Assembly (NCBI GenBank): GCA_023399635.1
Contig: JAEWOP010000030.1
Span: forward strand, 1-6,865
DNA from: Pseudomonadota bacterium
GTDB lineage: Bacteria; Pseudomonadota; Alphaproteobacteria; Rhizobiales; Rhizobiaceae
DNA: 6,865 nucleotides
Reading direction: 5' to 3'
Position 1 is the stretch's first letter. Every line of letters starts with the position of its first letter. A program made the translations under genes and the position numbers. Below the pieces are notes generated by a model, which saw only the letters and a list, made by a program, of their open reading frames with translations, ran no database searches and was not told where the DNA came from. This document shows positions 1 through 6,865 of this stretch, piece by piece.

Positions 1-3000
1 ATCTTCGCCAGCATCGCCTGGGCGTCGGCCCACAGATGACGGGCAGCCTCGCCCTGTTTCTCGTCTTCCAGGATCGCCGGGAAGCGGCCCTTCAGCTCCC
101 ACGTCTGGAAGAACGGCGTCCAATCGATATAGCGGGCCAGTTCCGCCAGGTCATAGTGGTCGAAGCTTCGCGTCCCGAGGAAGCTCGGGCGTGTCGGGCG
201 ATAGCTCGTCCAGTCCACCTTCTCGGCATTTTTACGCGCCCGTGCAAGCGGCAGGCGCTTCTTCTCCAACTCACTGCGAGCATGGGCCGCCGCAACCTTG
301 GCATACTCGGCGCGGATAGTGTCCACATAGCCTGACTTCGCTTCGGGCGAGAGCAGCGAGGACACCACGCCGACCGCGCGGCTGGCATCGGTGACATAAA
401 CTGCCTGCCCGCGCTCATAGCGCGGATGGATCTTGACGGCCGTATGGACGCGGCTGGTCGTTGCGCCGCCGATCAGCAGCGGAATGTCGAAGCCCTGCCG
501 TTCCATCTCTGACGCCACATGCACCATCTCGTCGAGAGAGGGCGTGATAAGCCCGGAGAGACCGATGATATCGACCTTTTCCGCCACTGCGGTTTCCAGG
601 ATCTTCGTCGCCGGCACCATCACGCCAAGGTCGATGATCTCGTAGTTGTTGCACGCCAGAACGACACCAACGATGTTCTTGCCGATATCATGAACGTCGC
701 CCTTCACGGTCGCCATCAGCACCTTGCCGGCGGTCTGGCGTCCCTCGCCGCCACTGAGGCGCTTCTCCTCCTCCATGTACGGCAGGAGGACCGCCACCGC
801 CTGCTTCATCACGCGGGCCGACTTCACCACCTGCGGCAGGAACATCTTGCCCGAACCGAACAGGTCGCCGACGACATTCATGCCGGCCATCAGCGGGCCC
901 TCGATCACATCAAGGGGGCGCTTGGCCTGCAGCCTCGCCTCTTCGGTATCGGCATCGATGAACTCCGTGATGCCGTTGACCAAAGCATGCTCCAGCCGCT
1001 TTTCGACCGGCCATTCGCGCCAGGTGAGATCCTGCGCCTTCGCCTCCTTGCCGGCCGCACCGCGATAGCGCTCAGCGATCTCCAGCAGACGCTCCGTCGC
1101 GTCCGGACGCCGGTTGAGAACGACATCCTCGCAGGCCTCCCGCAGGTCCGGATCAATCGACTCATAGACCGCCAGCAGCCCGGCATTGACGATCCCCATG
1201 TCCATGCCGACCTGGATGGCGTGATAGAGGAAGACGGCATGCATCGCCTCGCGCACCGGCTCATTGCCGCGGAAGGAGAAGGAAAGGTTCGAGACACCTC
1301 CGGAGACGTGGACCAGAGGCATGCGCTCGCGGATAGTGCGCGTCGCTTCTATGAAATCAACGCCGTAGTTGTTGTGCTCCTCGATGCCCGTCGCGACCGC
1401 AAAGATGTTTGGGTCGAAGATGATATCCTCGGGCGGAAAGTTCACCTGTTCCGTCAGCAGCTTGTAGGCACGTTCGGATATCTCGACCTTGCGCTCATAG
1501 CTGTCGGCCTGGCCAGCCTCATCGAAAGCCATGATGACGACGGCGGCGCCATAGTTGCGCAGCAACCGGGCCTGTTCGAGAAACTTTTCCTCACCCTCCT
1601 TGAGGGAGATCGAGTTCACGATGGCCTTGCCCTGGACGCATTTCAGGCCCGCCTCGATGATCTCGAACTTGGAGGAGTCGATCATCACCGGAACCTTGGC
1701 AATGTCCGGCTCCGCGGCGACGAGATTGAGGAATTCAACCATCGCGCGGCCTGAGTCGATCAGGCCCTCGTCCATGTTGATGTCGATGATCTGCGCGCCG
1801 TTCTCCACCTGGTCGCGCGCCCCGACCAGCGCGGCGGCATAGTCGCCGGCGGTGATCAGCTTGCGGAACTTCGCCGATCCGGTGACATTCGTCCGCTCGC
1901 GGACGTTGACGAAGGGGATGTCCTTGGTCAGCACGAAGGGCTCAAGGCCTGCGAGCGACATCTGCGGCTTGTGTTCCGGCACTTCGCGCGGCACGAAATC
2001 GGCGACGGCCTCGGCGATCGCCTTGATGTGCTCGGGCGTCGAACCGCAACAGCCGCCGATCACGTTGATCAGGCCCTCGCGGGCAAATTCCGCCACCTGA
2101 CGTGCCATGTCGGCCGGGCTCTCGTCATACTGGCCGAACTCGTTGGGCAGGCCGGCGTTCGGGTAAGCGCAGATAAAGGTATCGGCGACACCCGAAAGCT
2201 CCTGCAGGTGCGGTAGCATGGCATCGGCACCGAGCGCGCAGTTAAGCCCGATCGTGAAGGGATTGGCGTGCCGCACCGAATACCAGAAGGCGGACGGCGT
2301 CTGGCCGGACAGGGTGCGTCCTGACAGGTCGGTGATCGTGCCGGAGATCATCACCGGCAGACGGATGCCCTTCTCCAGGAAGCGCTCCTCACAGGCGAAG
2401 ATGGCCGCCTTGGCATTCAACGTATCGAATATTGTCTCAATCAGGATGATGTCAGCACCGCCGTCGATCAGTCCGTCGATCTGTTCGCCATAGGCAATCC
2501 GCAGGTCGTCGAAGGAGACTGCGCGATAGCCGGGATTGTTGACGTCGGGCGAAATGGAGGCCGTGCGGTTGGTGGGGCCGATCGCGCCCGCAACGAACCG
2601 TCGCTTGCCATCCTCCTTCTCCGCCCTGAGGGCAGCACGGCGCGCAAGCCTCGCCCCATCCCGGTTGAGGTCATAGACGGCACTCTCCATCTGGTAGTCT
2701 GCCTGGGCGATGCGGGTCGAGGAGAAGGTATTCGTCTCGAGTATGTCCGCACCCGCCATGGCATAGCGATAGTGGATGTCTTCGATCGCCTGCGGCTGCG
2801 TCAGGATCAGGAGGTCGTTGTTGCCCTGCTGGTGACAGGCACAGCCGGCAAAACGGTCACCCCGAAAATGGTCTTCGTCAAATCCCAATCCCTGGATCTG
2901 CGTGCCCATCGCCCCGTCGATGATCAGGATCCGTTCGCGTGCTGCCGCCTGCAGTGCAGCGAGTACTTCCTTGCCGTCGCGTGGCGCAGCCTCCGGGCCG

Positions 3001-3017
3001 AACAGCTCGTCGAACAT
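1..3017 (-). CDS. metH: Cobalamin-dependent methionine synthase (5-methyltetrahydrofolate--homocysteine methyltransferase), C-terminus outside window
   Basis: Cytoplasmic enzyme that moves the methyl group of 5-methyltetrahydrofolate to homocysteine through protein-bound cobalamin, giving methionine and tetrahydrofolate. The frame is open from the ATG at 3017 to the left edge (1005 codons; relatives are about 1230-1260 residues). Domains in order: homocysteine-binding domain (about 30-350) with zinc ligands C260 (GLNCALGAD) and C323/C324 (GGCCGSTPEH), the same 63-residue spacing as E. coli C247/C310/C311; pterin-binding domain (about 365-625) with ERTNVTGSAKF and NMDEG; cobalamin cap (about 660-750); B12-binding domain with DVHDIG, where H776 is the lower cobalt ligand (E. 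coli H759). About the first 100 residues of the AdoMet-dependent activation domain are visible (YIDWTPFFQTW); its RxxxGY AdoMet motif is off the window. AAAGGAG six bases upstream decides the start. Odd: R373 replaces the usual Gly before ERTN. It is divergent from the AGE-family gene. Identification is firm. Confidence 0.98.
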   Translation of the reverse strand, partial: MFDELFGPEAAPRDGKEVLAALQAAARERILIIDGAMGTQIQGLGFDEDHFRGDRFAGCACHQQGNNDLLILTQPQAIEDIHYRYAMAGADILETNTFSSTRIAQADYQMESAVYDLNRDGARLARRAALRAEKEDGKRRFVAGAIGPTNRTASISPDVNNPGYRAVSFDDLRIAYGEQIDGLIDGGADIILIETIFDTLNAKAAIFACEERFLEKGIRLPVMISGTITDLSGRTLSGQTPSAFWYSVRHANPFTIGLNCALGADAMLPHLQELSGVADTFICAYPNAGLPNEFGQYDESPADMARQVAEFAREGLINVIGGCCGSTPEHIKAIAEAVADFVPREVPEHKPQMSLAGLEPFVLTKDIPFVNVRERTNVTGSAKFRKLITAGDYAAALVGARDQVENGAQIIDINMDEGLIDSGRAMVEFLNLVAAEPDIAKVPVMIDSSKFEIIEAGLKCVQGKAIVNSISLKEGEEKFLEQARLLRNYGAAVVIMAFDEAGQADSYERKVEISERAYKLLTEQVNFPPEDIIFDPNIFAVATGIEEHNNYGVDFIEATRTIRERMPLVHVSGGVSNLSFSFRGNEPVREAMHAVFLYHAIQVGMDMGIVNAGLLAVYESIDPDLREACEDVVLNRRPDATERLLEIAERYRGAAGKEAKAQDLTWREWPVEKRLEHALVNGITEFIDADTEEARLQAKRPLDVIEGPLMAGMNVVGDLFGSGKMFLPQVVKSARVMKQAVAVLLPYMEEEKRLSGGEGRQTAGKVLMATVKGDVHDIGKNIVGVVLACNNYEIIDLGVMVPATKILETAVAEKVDIIGLSGLITPSLDEMVHVASEMERQGFDIPLLIGGATTSRVHTAVKIHPRYERGQAVYVTDASRAVGVVSSLLSPEAKSGYVDTIRAEYAKVAAAHARSELEKKRLPLARARKNAEKVDWTSYRPTRPSFLGTRSFDHYDLAELARYIDWTPFFQTWELKGRFPAILEDEKQGEAARHLWADAQAMLAK

Positions 3018-3023
3018 GGACAT

Positions 3024-3030
3024 CTCCTTT
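3024..3030 (-). promoter_or_regulatory. Ribosome binding site of metH (decides the start)
   Basis: Read on the minus strand, AAAGGAG lies six bases before the ATG at 3017. A second in-frame ATG at 3023 directly abuts the GGAG and leaves no spacing, so it is unlikely to be used. The start at 3017 is preferred. Confidence 0.8.
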
Positions 3031-3043
3031 ACCGGTTTGCGCC

Positions 3044-3073
3044 ATAAGCGCATAAACATATCTTTATGTCAAA
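3044..3073 (-). promoter_or_regulatory. Probable sigma-70 promoter of metH
   Basis: On the minus strand a -35 element TTTGAC/TTGACA (3067-3073) is followed, 17 bases after TTGACA, by a weaker -10 candidate GCTTAT (3044-3049). The -35 matches TTGACA in all six positions; the -10 matches the E. coli or rhizobial consensus in only about three of six. Transcription would start near 3037, giving a leader of roughly 20 bases that leaves no room for a riboswitch. The spacer is occupied by the palindrome at 3051-3068, suggesting repressor control. Prediction from sequence only. Confidence 0.5.
3051..3068. promoter_or_regulatory. 18-bp palindrome in the metH promoter, candidate repressor operator
   Basis: CATAAA-CATATC-TTTATG is an inverted repeat in which 16 of 18 positions are symmetric; only the C's at positions 7 and 12 of the site break it. 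It is AT-rich in otherwise GC-rich surroundings, overlaps the 3' end of the metH -35 box and fills the spacer, a classic position for blocking RNA polymerase. ArsR-family regulators that sense S-adenosylhomocysteine (SahR) are known to control metH and other methionine-cycle genes in proteobacteria through short AT-rich palindromes, so a SahR-type site is the leading guess. I did not compare it with a motif model. Confidence 0.55.
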
Positions 3074-3105
3074 CGCTAAGGGGTGTTTACCCGACACACA
3101 AACGC

Positions 3106-3135
3106 CATGACAGCCTCGCCTGCCCGCGATATATG
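3106..3135 (+). promoter_or_regulatory. Probable sigma-70 promoter of the AGE-family gene
   Basis: CATGAC (3106-3111), a 17-base spacer and ATATAT (3129-3134) match the rhizobial consensus CTTGAC-N17-CTATAT at five of six positions in each box. Read in E. coli register it is ATGACA-N17-TATATG. Transcription would begin near 3141, leaving a leader of about 30 bases before the start codon at 3171. It lies upstream of, and does not overlap, the metH promoter. Confidence 0.6.
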
Positions 3136-3159
3136 CTGTGTTCTAAATCATTGAGTTTC

Positions 3160-3166
3160 GGAGGAG
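3160..3166 (+). promoter_or_regulatory. Ribosome binding site of the AGE-family gene
   Basis: GGAGGAG ends four bases before the ATG at 3171, with its GGAGG core six bases away. This strong site supports the first ATG over the in-frame ATG at 3189 (residue 7). Confidence 0.8.
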
Positions 3167-3170
3167 TTTC

Positions 3171-4427
3171 ATGGGCGACGAGGGTTCAATGCCACGGACA
3201 TGGACCAAGCGCGACTACCACCGCCAATGGCTGATACGCCAGGCGGATGAACTGATGGACTTCTTCCAGTACCGTGCCGTCAACCCGGCAGGCGGCTTCC
3301 ATGAACTCGACGCGGAGGGAGCACCCCTCGCTCCACAAAATGCCGTCAGAGGCATCCATACCTCCGCCCGCATGGTTCACTGCTTTTCGATCGGCTATCT
3401 GCTGGGCCGTCCCGGAGCTGGCGAGATGATCGACCACGGGATGCGCTATCTCTGGAACCACCACCGCGATCAGGTAAACGGTGGGTATACCTGGTCGTTG
3501 AACGATGATGGTCCGGTGGATGCGACGAAGCAGGGCTATGGCCATGCCTTCGTGCTCCTGGCTGCGTCGTCCGCAAAGTCGGTGGGCCATCCCCTCGCCC
3601 ACCAGATGCTCGCCGACATCACCGAAATCATCGACGCGCGCTTCTGGGAGGAGCAGCACGGGGCGATCGCGGAGGAATTCGAGAGCGACTGGTCACCGAT
3701 CGATGGCGGGCGCTACCGTGGCCAGAACTCTAATATGCATCTGACGGAGGCGCTGATGGCTGCCTTCGAAGTCACCGGCGAGAGACATTATCTTGAGAGG
3801 GCGGAGCGGATTGCAGACCTGGTGATCCGCCGCTGCGCCGGCAGCGTGGGTTTCAGGGTTGCAGAACACTTCGACGCGGACTGGCAGGTCGATCGCGACT
3901 ACTACCACCCGAACGAGATGTTCCGCCCCGCCGGCACCACGCCCGGGCATTGGCTGGAGTGGTCGCGCCTGCTGCTGCAACTGTGGTCGCTCGGCGGCAA
4001 GAGCCACGCCTGGATGCCGGATGCTGCCAAGGCGCTCTTCGTCCAGGCCATGTCACTGGGGTGGGACAAGCAGAGGGGCGGCTTCTTCTACACGCTCGAC
4101 TGGGACGACAAGCCTGCCAGGTCGAACAAGCTCTGGTGGCCGATGTGTGAAGCGGTGGGAGCCGCGCACTTCCTCAACGAGCACCTACCGGCAGACGACT
4201 TCTACGAAGACACCTACCGGCTGGTCTGGAGCACCATCGCCAATCGATTCATCGATCACCGCAACGGGGGCTGGCATGAGGAACTGACGGAAGATCTCGT
4301 GCCGGCGCAAACCCTGTTCCCCGGCAAGGGCGACATCTACCACGCGCTGCAGGCCTGCCTGATCCCGCTCTTCCCGGCCACGGGAAGCCTGACCAGGATG
4401 ATCCAGGAAACAGGCGGCAAAATCTAG
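3171..4427 (+). CDS. AGE-family sugar epimerase/isomerase (N-acylglucosamine 2-epimerase fold), substrate unassigned
   Basis: Cytoplasmic (alpha/alpha)6-barrel enzyme expected to interconvert free sugars by proton transfer at C1/C2, as in mannose isomerase, sulfoquinovose isomerase YihS and cellobiose 2-epimerase. The 418 residues fit the family length of about 390-420. Three histidines match the catalytic set of YihS (H176, H248, H383): H190 in NMHLTEA, H260 in TPGHWLEW and H391 in DIYHALQ, with similar spacings (70 and 131 against 72 and 135). Other family marks are R67 in the HTSARMVHCFS segment, GYGHAF (122-127), KLWWPMCEA (320-328) and GGWHEEL (366-372). There is no signal peptide or membrane segment. 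It has its own promoter and strong GGAGGAG site, is divergent from metH and convergent with the kinase gene, so it is probably monocistronic. The complete histidine set favours aldose-ketose isomerase activity (mannose/fructose type), but the substrate cannot be fixed from sequence. Such genes are often labelled mannose-6-phosphate isomerase, which is a different fold and probably wrong here. Confidence 0.92.
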   Translation: MGDEGSMPRTWTKRDYHRQWLIRQADELMDFFQYRAVNPAGGFHELDAEGAPLAPQNAVRGIHTSARMVHCFSIGYLLGRPGAGEMIDHGMRYLWNHHRDQVNGGYTWSLNDDGPVDATKQGYGHAFVLLAASSAKSVGHPLAHQMLADITEIIDARFWEEQHGAIAEEFESDWSPIDGGRYRGQNSNMHLTEALMAAFEVTGERHYLERAERIADLVIRRCAGSVGFRVAEHFDADWQVDRDYYHPNEMFRPAGTTPGHWLEWSRLLLQLWSLGGKSHAWMPDAAKALFVQAMSLGWDKQRGGFFYTLDWDDKPARSNKLWWPMCEAVGAAHFLNEHLPADDFYEDTYRLVWSTIANRFIDHRNGGWHEELTEDLVPAQTLFPGKGDIYHALQACLIPLFPATGSLTRMIQETGGKI

Positions 4428-4491
4428 CCGTCCGTCGCAGCATAAAGGATGGCATGGACACTTGCTCCCTTGCCTGCTGTCTGCTTGAAGT

Positions 4492-4529
4492 TCTCGATCA
4501 TGAGCATTGGTTGATGCTCATGATCGAGA
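4492..4529. terminator. Perfect 16-bp-stem hairpin between convergent genes, possible bidirectional terminator or 3'-end structure
   Basis: Arms at 4492-4507 and 4514-4529 are exact reverse complements around a six-base loop (TGGTTG on the plus strand). The structure begins 7 bases beyond the kinase stop and 64 bases beyond the AGE-gene stop, where both convergent transcripts should end. Neither strand has a T-run after the stem, so it is not a textbook intrinsic terminator. It may still stop polymerase, protect 3' ends from exonucleases, or be a copy of a dispersed palindromic repeat. The remaining 64 bases of the gap (4428-4491) show nothing recognisable. Confidence 0.6.
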
Positions 4530-4536
4530 TCAACAG

Positions 4537-6865
4537 CTAAGAACGCGGCGTCACCATCGAGCGAATGCGCGTGGCAAGCAGGTCGTAATCATAGGGCTTG
4601 GTGATCAGCGCAGTCTTCTCCAGAACCTCCGAACCGGGAACCGCCCTGTCTCCGGTTGCAAATACAACCGGTAGCCGCGGCAGTGTCTCACGCAGCTTCA
4701 GGATCAGGTCCAGCCCGCTCATATCTGGTAGGTGAACATCCGTGACCAGAATGTCGATCGGATGGCTTTGCGCAGCTTCAATGGCCTCCGCACTCGTTCC
4801 GGCCTCAACGACGTTCATGCCTGCATCCTGCAGAAAATCAGCCGTCGAGATACGGATCAACGCCTCGTCCTCGCAAAGAAGAACAGTGATGGGCAGTTGC
4901 TGCGCCTCGCTTGCCGGCGCGCCGACTTGTGACGCCGGAAGGGGTTGCAAGGCAAACTGATCCTTCACCTGCTCCAGGACCTGCCGGATTTTCCGAGCAA
5001 GCGCTTCACGGGTGTAGGGCTTGCTCAAGAGATTGACGCCGGGGTCAAGCCGGCCGCCATGGACAATCGAATTTTCAGTATAACCGGAGGTAAACAGCAC
5101 GCCGAGCATTGGCAACCGCTCCTTTGCCTTGCGCGCAAGATCACGGCTCTTCAGGCGGCCGGGCATGACCACATCGGTGAAAAGCAAATCAATCGCAACG
5201 CCACTTTCAATGATGGCAAGCGCGCTGTCTGCATCCTTGGCCTTCAGCACCTTGTAGCCGAGTTCGCTCAGGAGGCTGACGGTGACCTCGCGAACAGCCT
5301 CGTCATCTTCAACAACAAGCACCGTTTCCGATCCGCCGGTGACTGCGCCGATCAGGCTGTCGCTTACAACATCTTCGTCTTCCATGGAGCGTGGCAGATA
5401 GATCCGCACGGTCGTACCGTTCCCCGGCTCGCTGTAGATCTTGATGTGCCCGCCGGATTGCTTGACGAACCCATAGACCATGGAAAGGCCGAGTCCGGTT
5501 CCCTTGCCATCGGGTTTTGTCGTGAAGAAGGGATCGAAGACCTTCTCCAGCACGTCTGGCGTCATGCCTGTGCCGGTATCGGTGACAGCCAGCATCACGT
5601 ACTGACCGGGCTTCACGTCCAAGGCATTGCCACGCACATACTGGTCGTCTAGGAAGGCGTTGCCAAGCTCCACAGTGAGCTTGCCCTGCCCTGCCATGGC
5701 ATCGCGCGCATTGATGGCCAGGTTGAGCAGTGCGTTCTCGACATTGCTTGGGTCCACATGCGTGTTCCACAAGCCGCCGCCGACAATGGTGTCGATCTCA
5801 ATCGCTTCGCCGAGGCTTCGGCGCAGGAGGTGGTCCATCTCGCGGATCAGGCGGCTGAGATTGATGACCTTCGGCTCGAGCGGCTGGCGCCGGCCAAAGG
5901 ATAGCAACTGCGAGGCAAGGCGCGCACCGCGAGCAGCACCTGCAAGCGCTCCACTCACCCGCCGCTCTGCGGCTTCGTTCCCGGCGATATCCCGGTTCAA
6001 GAGCTGCAGGTTTCCGGTGATCACCTGCAGCAGGTTATTGAAGTCGTGTGCAATCCCGCCGGCGAGGTTGCCAATCGCTTCCATCTTCTGACTCTGGCGC
6101 AAGACCTCCTGCGTCCGCTCCAGCTCAATCGTGCGAGCTTCCACGGTCTGGCCAAGAGACTCTGCCAGATATTCAAGATGTGACTCGGTCTTTTTCTGCT
6201 CCTCGATGTCGGTATTGGTAGCAACCCAGAGGATGATGTCGCCATCGCTATTCTTGATGGGGACGGCGCGGCTGATGAACCAACAGAACTGACCATCATG
6301 CCGCCGCAGCCGCATCTCCATCTCGAACTGCTGGCCAGTCCGGAGCGAATGCTGCCAGTTCTTACTAACGGCATCCTGTTCCTCAGGATGGATCATGACC
6401 GAGCGTGTAGCGGAATCGAAGTACAGGCTGTCGAGCCCGCTATAGCGATAAACCTGATCGTTGCACCACTCGACTTCGCCATTGGGCTTTGCAGTCCAGA
6501 CCTGATTGGGGAGCGATTGGGCAAGGGTGCGGAAGCGATTCTCATTCTCTTTTGCCGCCTCCTGCGCTTCGCGCAGGCCTGTGACATCATGGCCTTGCAC
6601 GAAAATGCCAGTGACTGCTCCAGAGCGGTCGCGGATCGGTTGATAAACGAAATCCAGATACCGTTCCTCCAGATTGTCCTCAGTTCCTCGACGAAGGGCG
6701 ACCTTTGCAGCGTTGGCGGAATATGCGCTGCCGGTTTTGTAGACCTCATCCAGAAGCTCAAAGAAACCTTGTCCTGTCAGGTCCGGCAAGGCATCCCGCA
6801 CCGACTTCCCCACGAGATCGTCTCGCCCAACGAGTTCTCGATAAGCACGGTTCGCGATCGTGAAT
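4537..6865 (-). CDS. Hybrid sensor histidine kinase (PAS-PAS-HisKA-HATPase-REC-REC), N-terminus outside window
   Basis: Sensor kinase that autophosphorylates on histidine and passes phosphate to its own receiver domains. Numbering is from the GTG at 6813. That codon is not the start: the frame stays open to the right edge and the 17 codons before it (IANRAYRELVG) complete a PAS domain. Domains: PAS 1 (to about 80, ending FVQGHDVTGL); PAS 2 with PAC (about 92-205, WFISRAVPI); helical linker, likely coiled coil (205-245); HisKA with H256 in GGIAHDFNNLLQ; HATPase_c with N-box NLAINARDAM (364-373), DTGTGM (412-417) and GKGTGLGL (437-444); REC 1 (497-612: D503/D504, phospho-acceptor D547 in FTDVVMPG, K598); a linker rich in Q, P and A; REC 2 (643-752: E648/D649, D692 in VTDVHLPD, K739). 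All key residues are present. No HPt or DNA-binding output domain and no transmembrane segment is visible, though one could lie in the missing N-terminus. Signal and partner are unknown. It ends beside the hairpin at 4492-4529. Confidence 0.96.
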   Translation of the reverse strand, partial: FTIANRAYRELVGRDDLVGKSVRDALPDLTGQGFFELLDEVYKTGSAYSANAAKVALRRGTEDNLEERYLDFVYQPIRDRSGAVTGIFVQGHDVTGLREAQEAAKENENRFRTLAQSLPNQVWTAKPNGEVEWCNDQVYRYSGLDSLYFDSATRSVMIHPEEQDAVSKNWQHSLRTGQQFEMEMRLRRHDGQFCWFISRAVPIKNSDGDIILWVATNTDIEEQKKTESHLEYLAESLGQTVEARTIELERTQEVLRQSQKMEAIGNLAGGIAHDFNNLLQVITGNLQLLNRDIAGNEAAERRVSGALAGAARGARLASQLLSFGRRQPLEPKVINLSRLIREMDHLLRRSLGEAIEIDTIVGGGLWNTHVDPSNVENALLNLAINARDAMAGQGKLTVELGNAFLDDQYVRGNALDVKPGQYVMLAVTDTGTGMTPDVLEKVFDPFFTTKPDGKGTGLGLSMVYGFVKQSGGHIKIYSEPGNGTTVRIYLPRSMEDEDVVSDSLIGAVTGGSETVLVVEDDEAVREVTVSLLSELGYKVLKAKDADSALAIIESGVAIDLLFTDVVMPGRLKSRDLARKAKERLPMLGVLFTSGYTENSIVHGGRLDPGVNLLSKPYTREALARKIRQVLEQVKDQFALQPLPASQVGAPASEAQQLPITVLLCEDEALIRISTADFLQDAGMNVVEAGTSAEAIEAAQSHPIDILVTDVHLPDMSGLDLILKLRETLPRLPVVFATGDRAVPGSEVLEKTALITKPYDYDLLATRIRSMVTPRS

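Noticed and set aside
519..1754. A long open frame of 411 codons on the plus strand.
   Set aside because: It lies entirely antisense to metH, shows no recognisable domain and is rich in residues expected from reverse reading of GC-rich codons; metH motifs on the other strand explain the region fully.
3018..3170. Possible cobalamin or SAM riboswitch upstream of metH.
   Set aside because: The whole gap is only 153 bp, is shared by two divergent promoters, the predicted metH leader is about 20 bases, and no B12-box-like sequence or SAM-II-like pseudoknot pattern was visible.
4249..4461. A 70-codon open frame on the minus strand spanning the end of the AGE-family gene.
   Set aside because: It is mostly antisense to the AGE C-terminus, which holds the conserved DIYHALQ motif, and its translation is a low-complexity mix of R, P, S and G without a family signature.
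4511..4533. TTGAT...ATCAA half-sites resembling an FNR/FixK box near the intergenic hairpin.
   Set aside because: The half-sites are separated by 13 bases rather than the four required, and they lie between the ends of convergent genes rather than upstream of one.
4945..5652. A 235-codon open frame on the plus strand.
   Set aside because: It is antisense to the HATPase and REC 1 coding part of the histidine kinase, whose motifs are unmistakable; it has no domain of its own.
6811..6813. GTG at 6813 as the start codon of the histidine kinase.
   Set aside because: The same frame continues to the window edge and the residues before the GTG complete a typical PAS helix, so translation must begin further upstream.

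Overview
The window looks like ordinary chromosomal DNA from a GC-rich alphaproteobacterium, most likely of the Rhizobium/Agrobacterium/Ensifer group. This rests on the style of the three proteins (a cobalamin-dependent methionine synthase, an AGE-family sugar isomerase/epimerase and a PAS/PAS hybrid histidine kinase of the type abundant in rhizobia) and on promoters that fit the rhizobial sigma-70 pattern (CTTGAC-N17-CTATAT) better than the enterobacterial one. No tRNA, rRNA, CRISPR, insertion sequence or phage gene was seen.

Layout. Positions 1-3017 (minus strand) hold the first 1005 residues of metH; its C-terminal reactivation domain runs off the left edge. Positions 3018-3170 are a 153-bp divergent promoter region. 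On the metH side it carries a short-leader promoter whose spacer is almost exactly filled by an 18-bp palindrome (candidate repressor operator). On the other side it carries a well-matched promoter for the rightward gene. Positions 3171-4427 (plus strand) encode a complete 418-residue AGE-family isomerase/epimerase with all three expected active-site histidines. Positions 4428-4536 are the gap between convergent genes and contain a perfect 16-bp-stem hairpin. Positions 4537-6865 (minus strand) encode a hybrid histidine kinase (PAS-PAS-HisKA-HATPase-REC-REC) whose N-terminus lies beyond the right edge.

The three genes form three separate transcription units and nothing in the sequence shows that they act together. 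MetH makes methionine from homocysteine, the AGE protein most likely interconverts a free sugar, and the kinase is a sensor with no response regulator gene or output domain in view. I found no novel multi-gene system. The points most worth a second look are the palindrome in the metH promoter, the long hairpin between the convergent genes, and an arginine in MetH at a position that is normally glycine in the pterin-binding GERTN motif.
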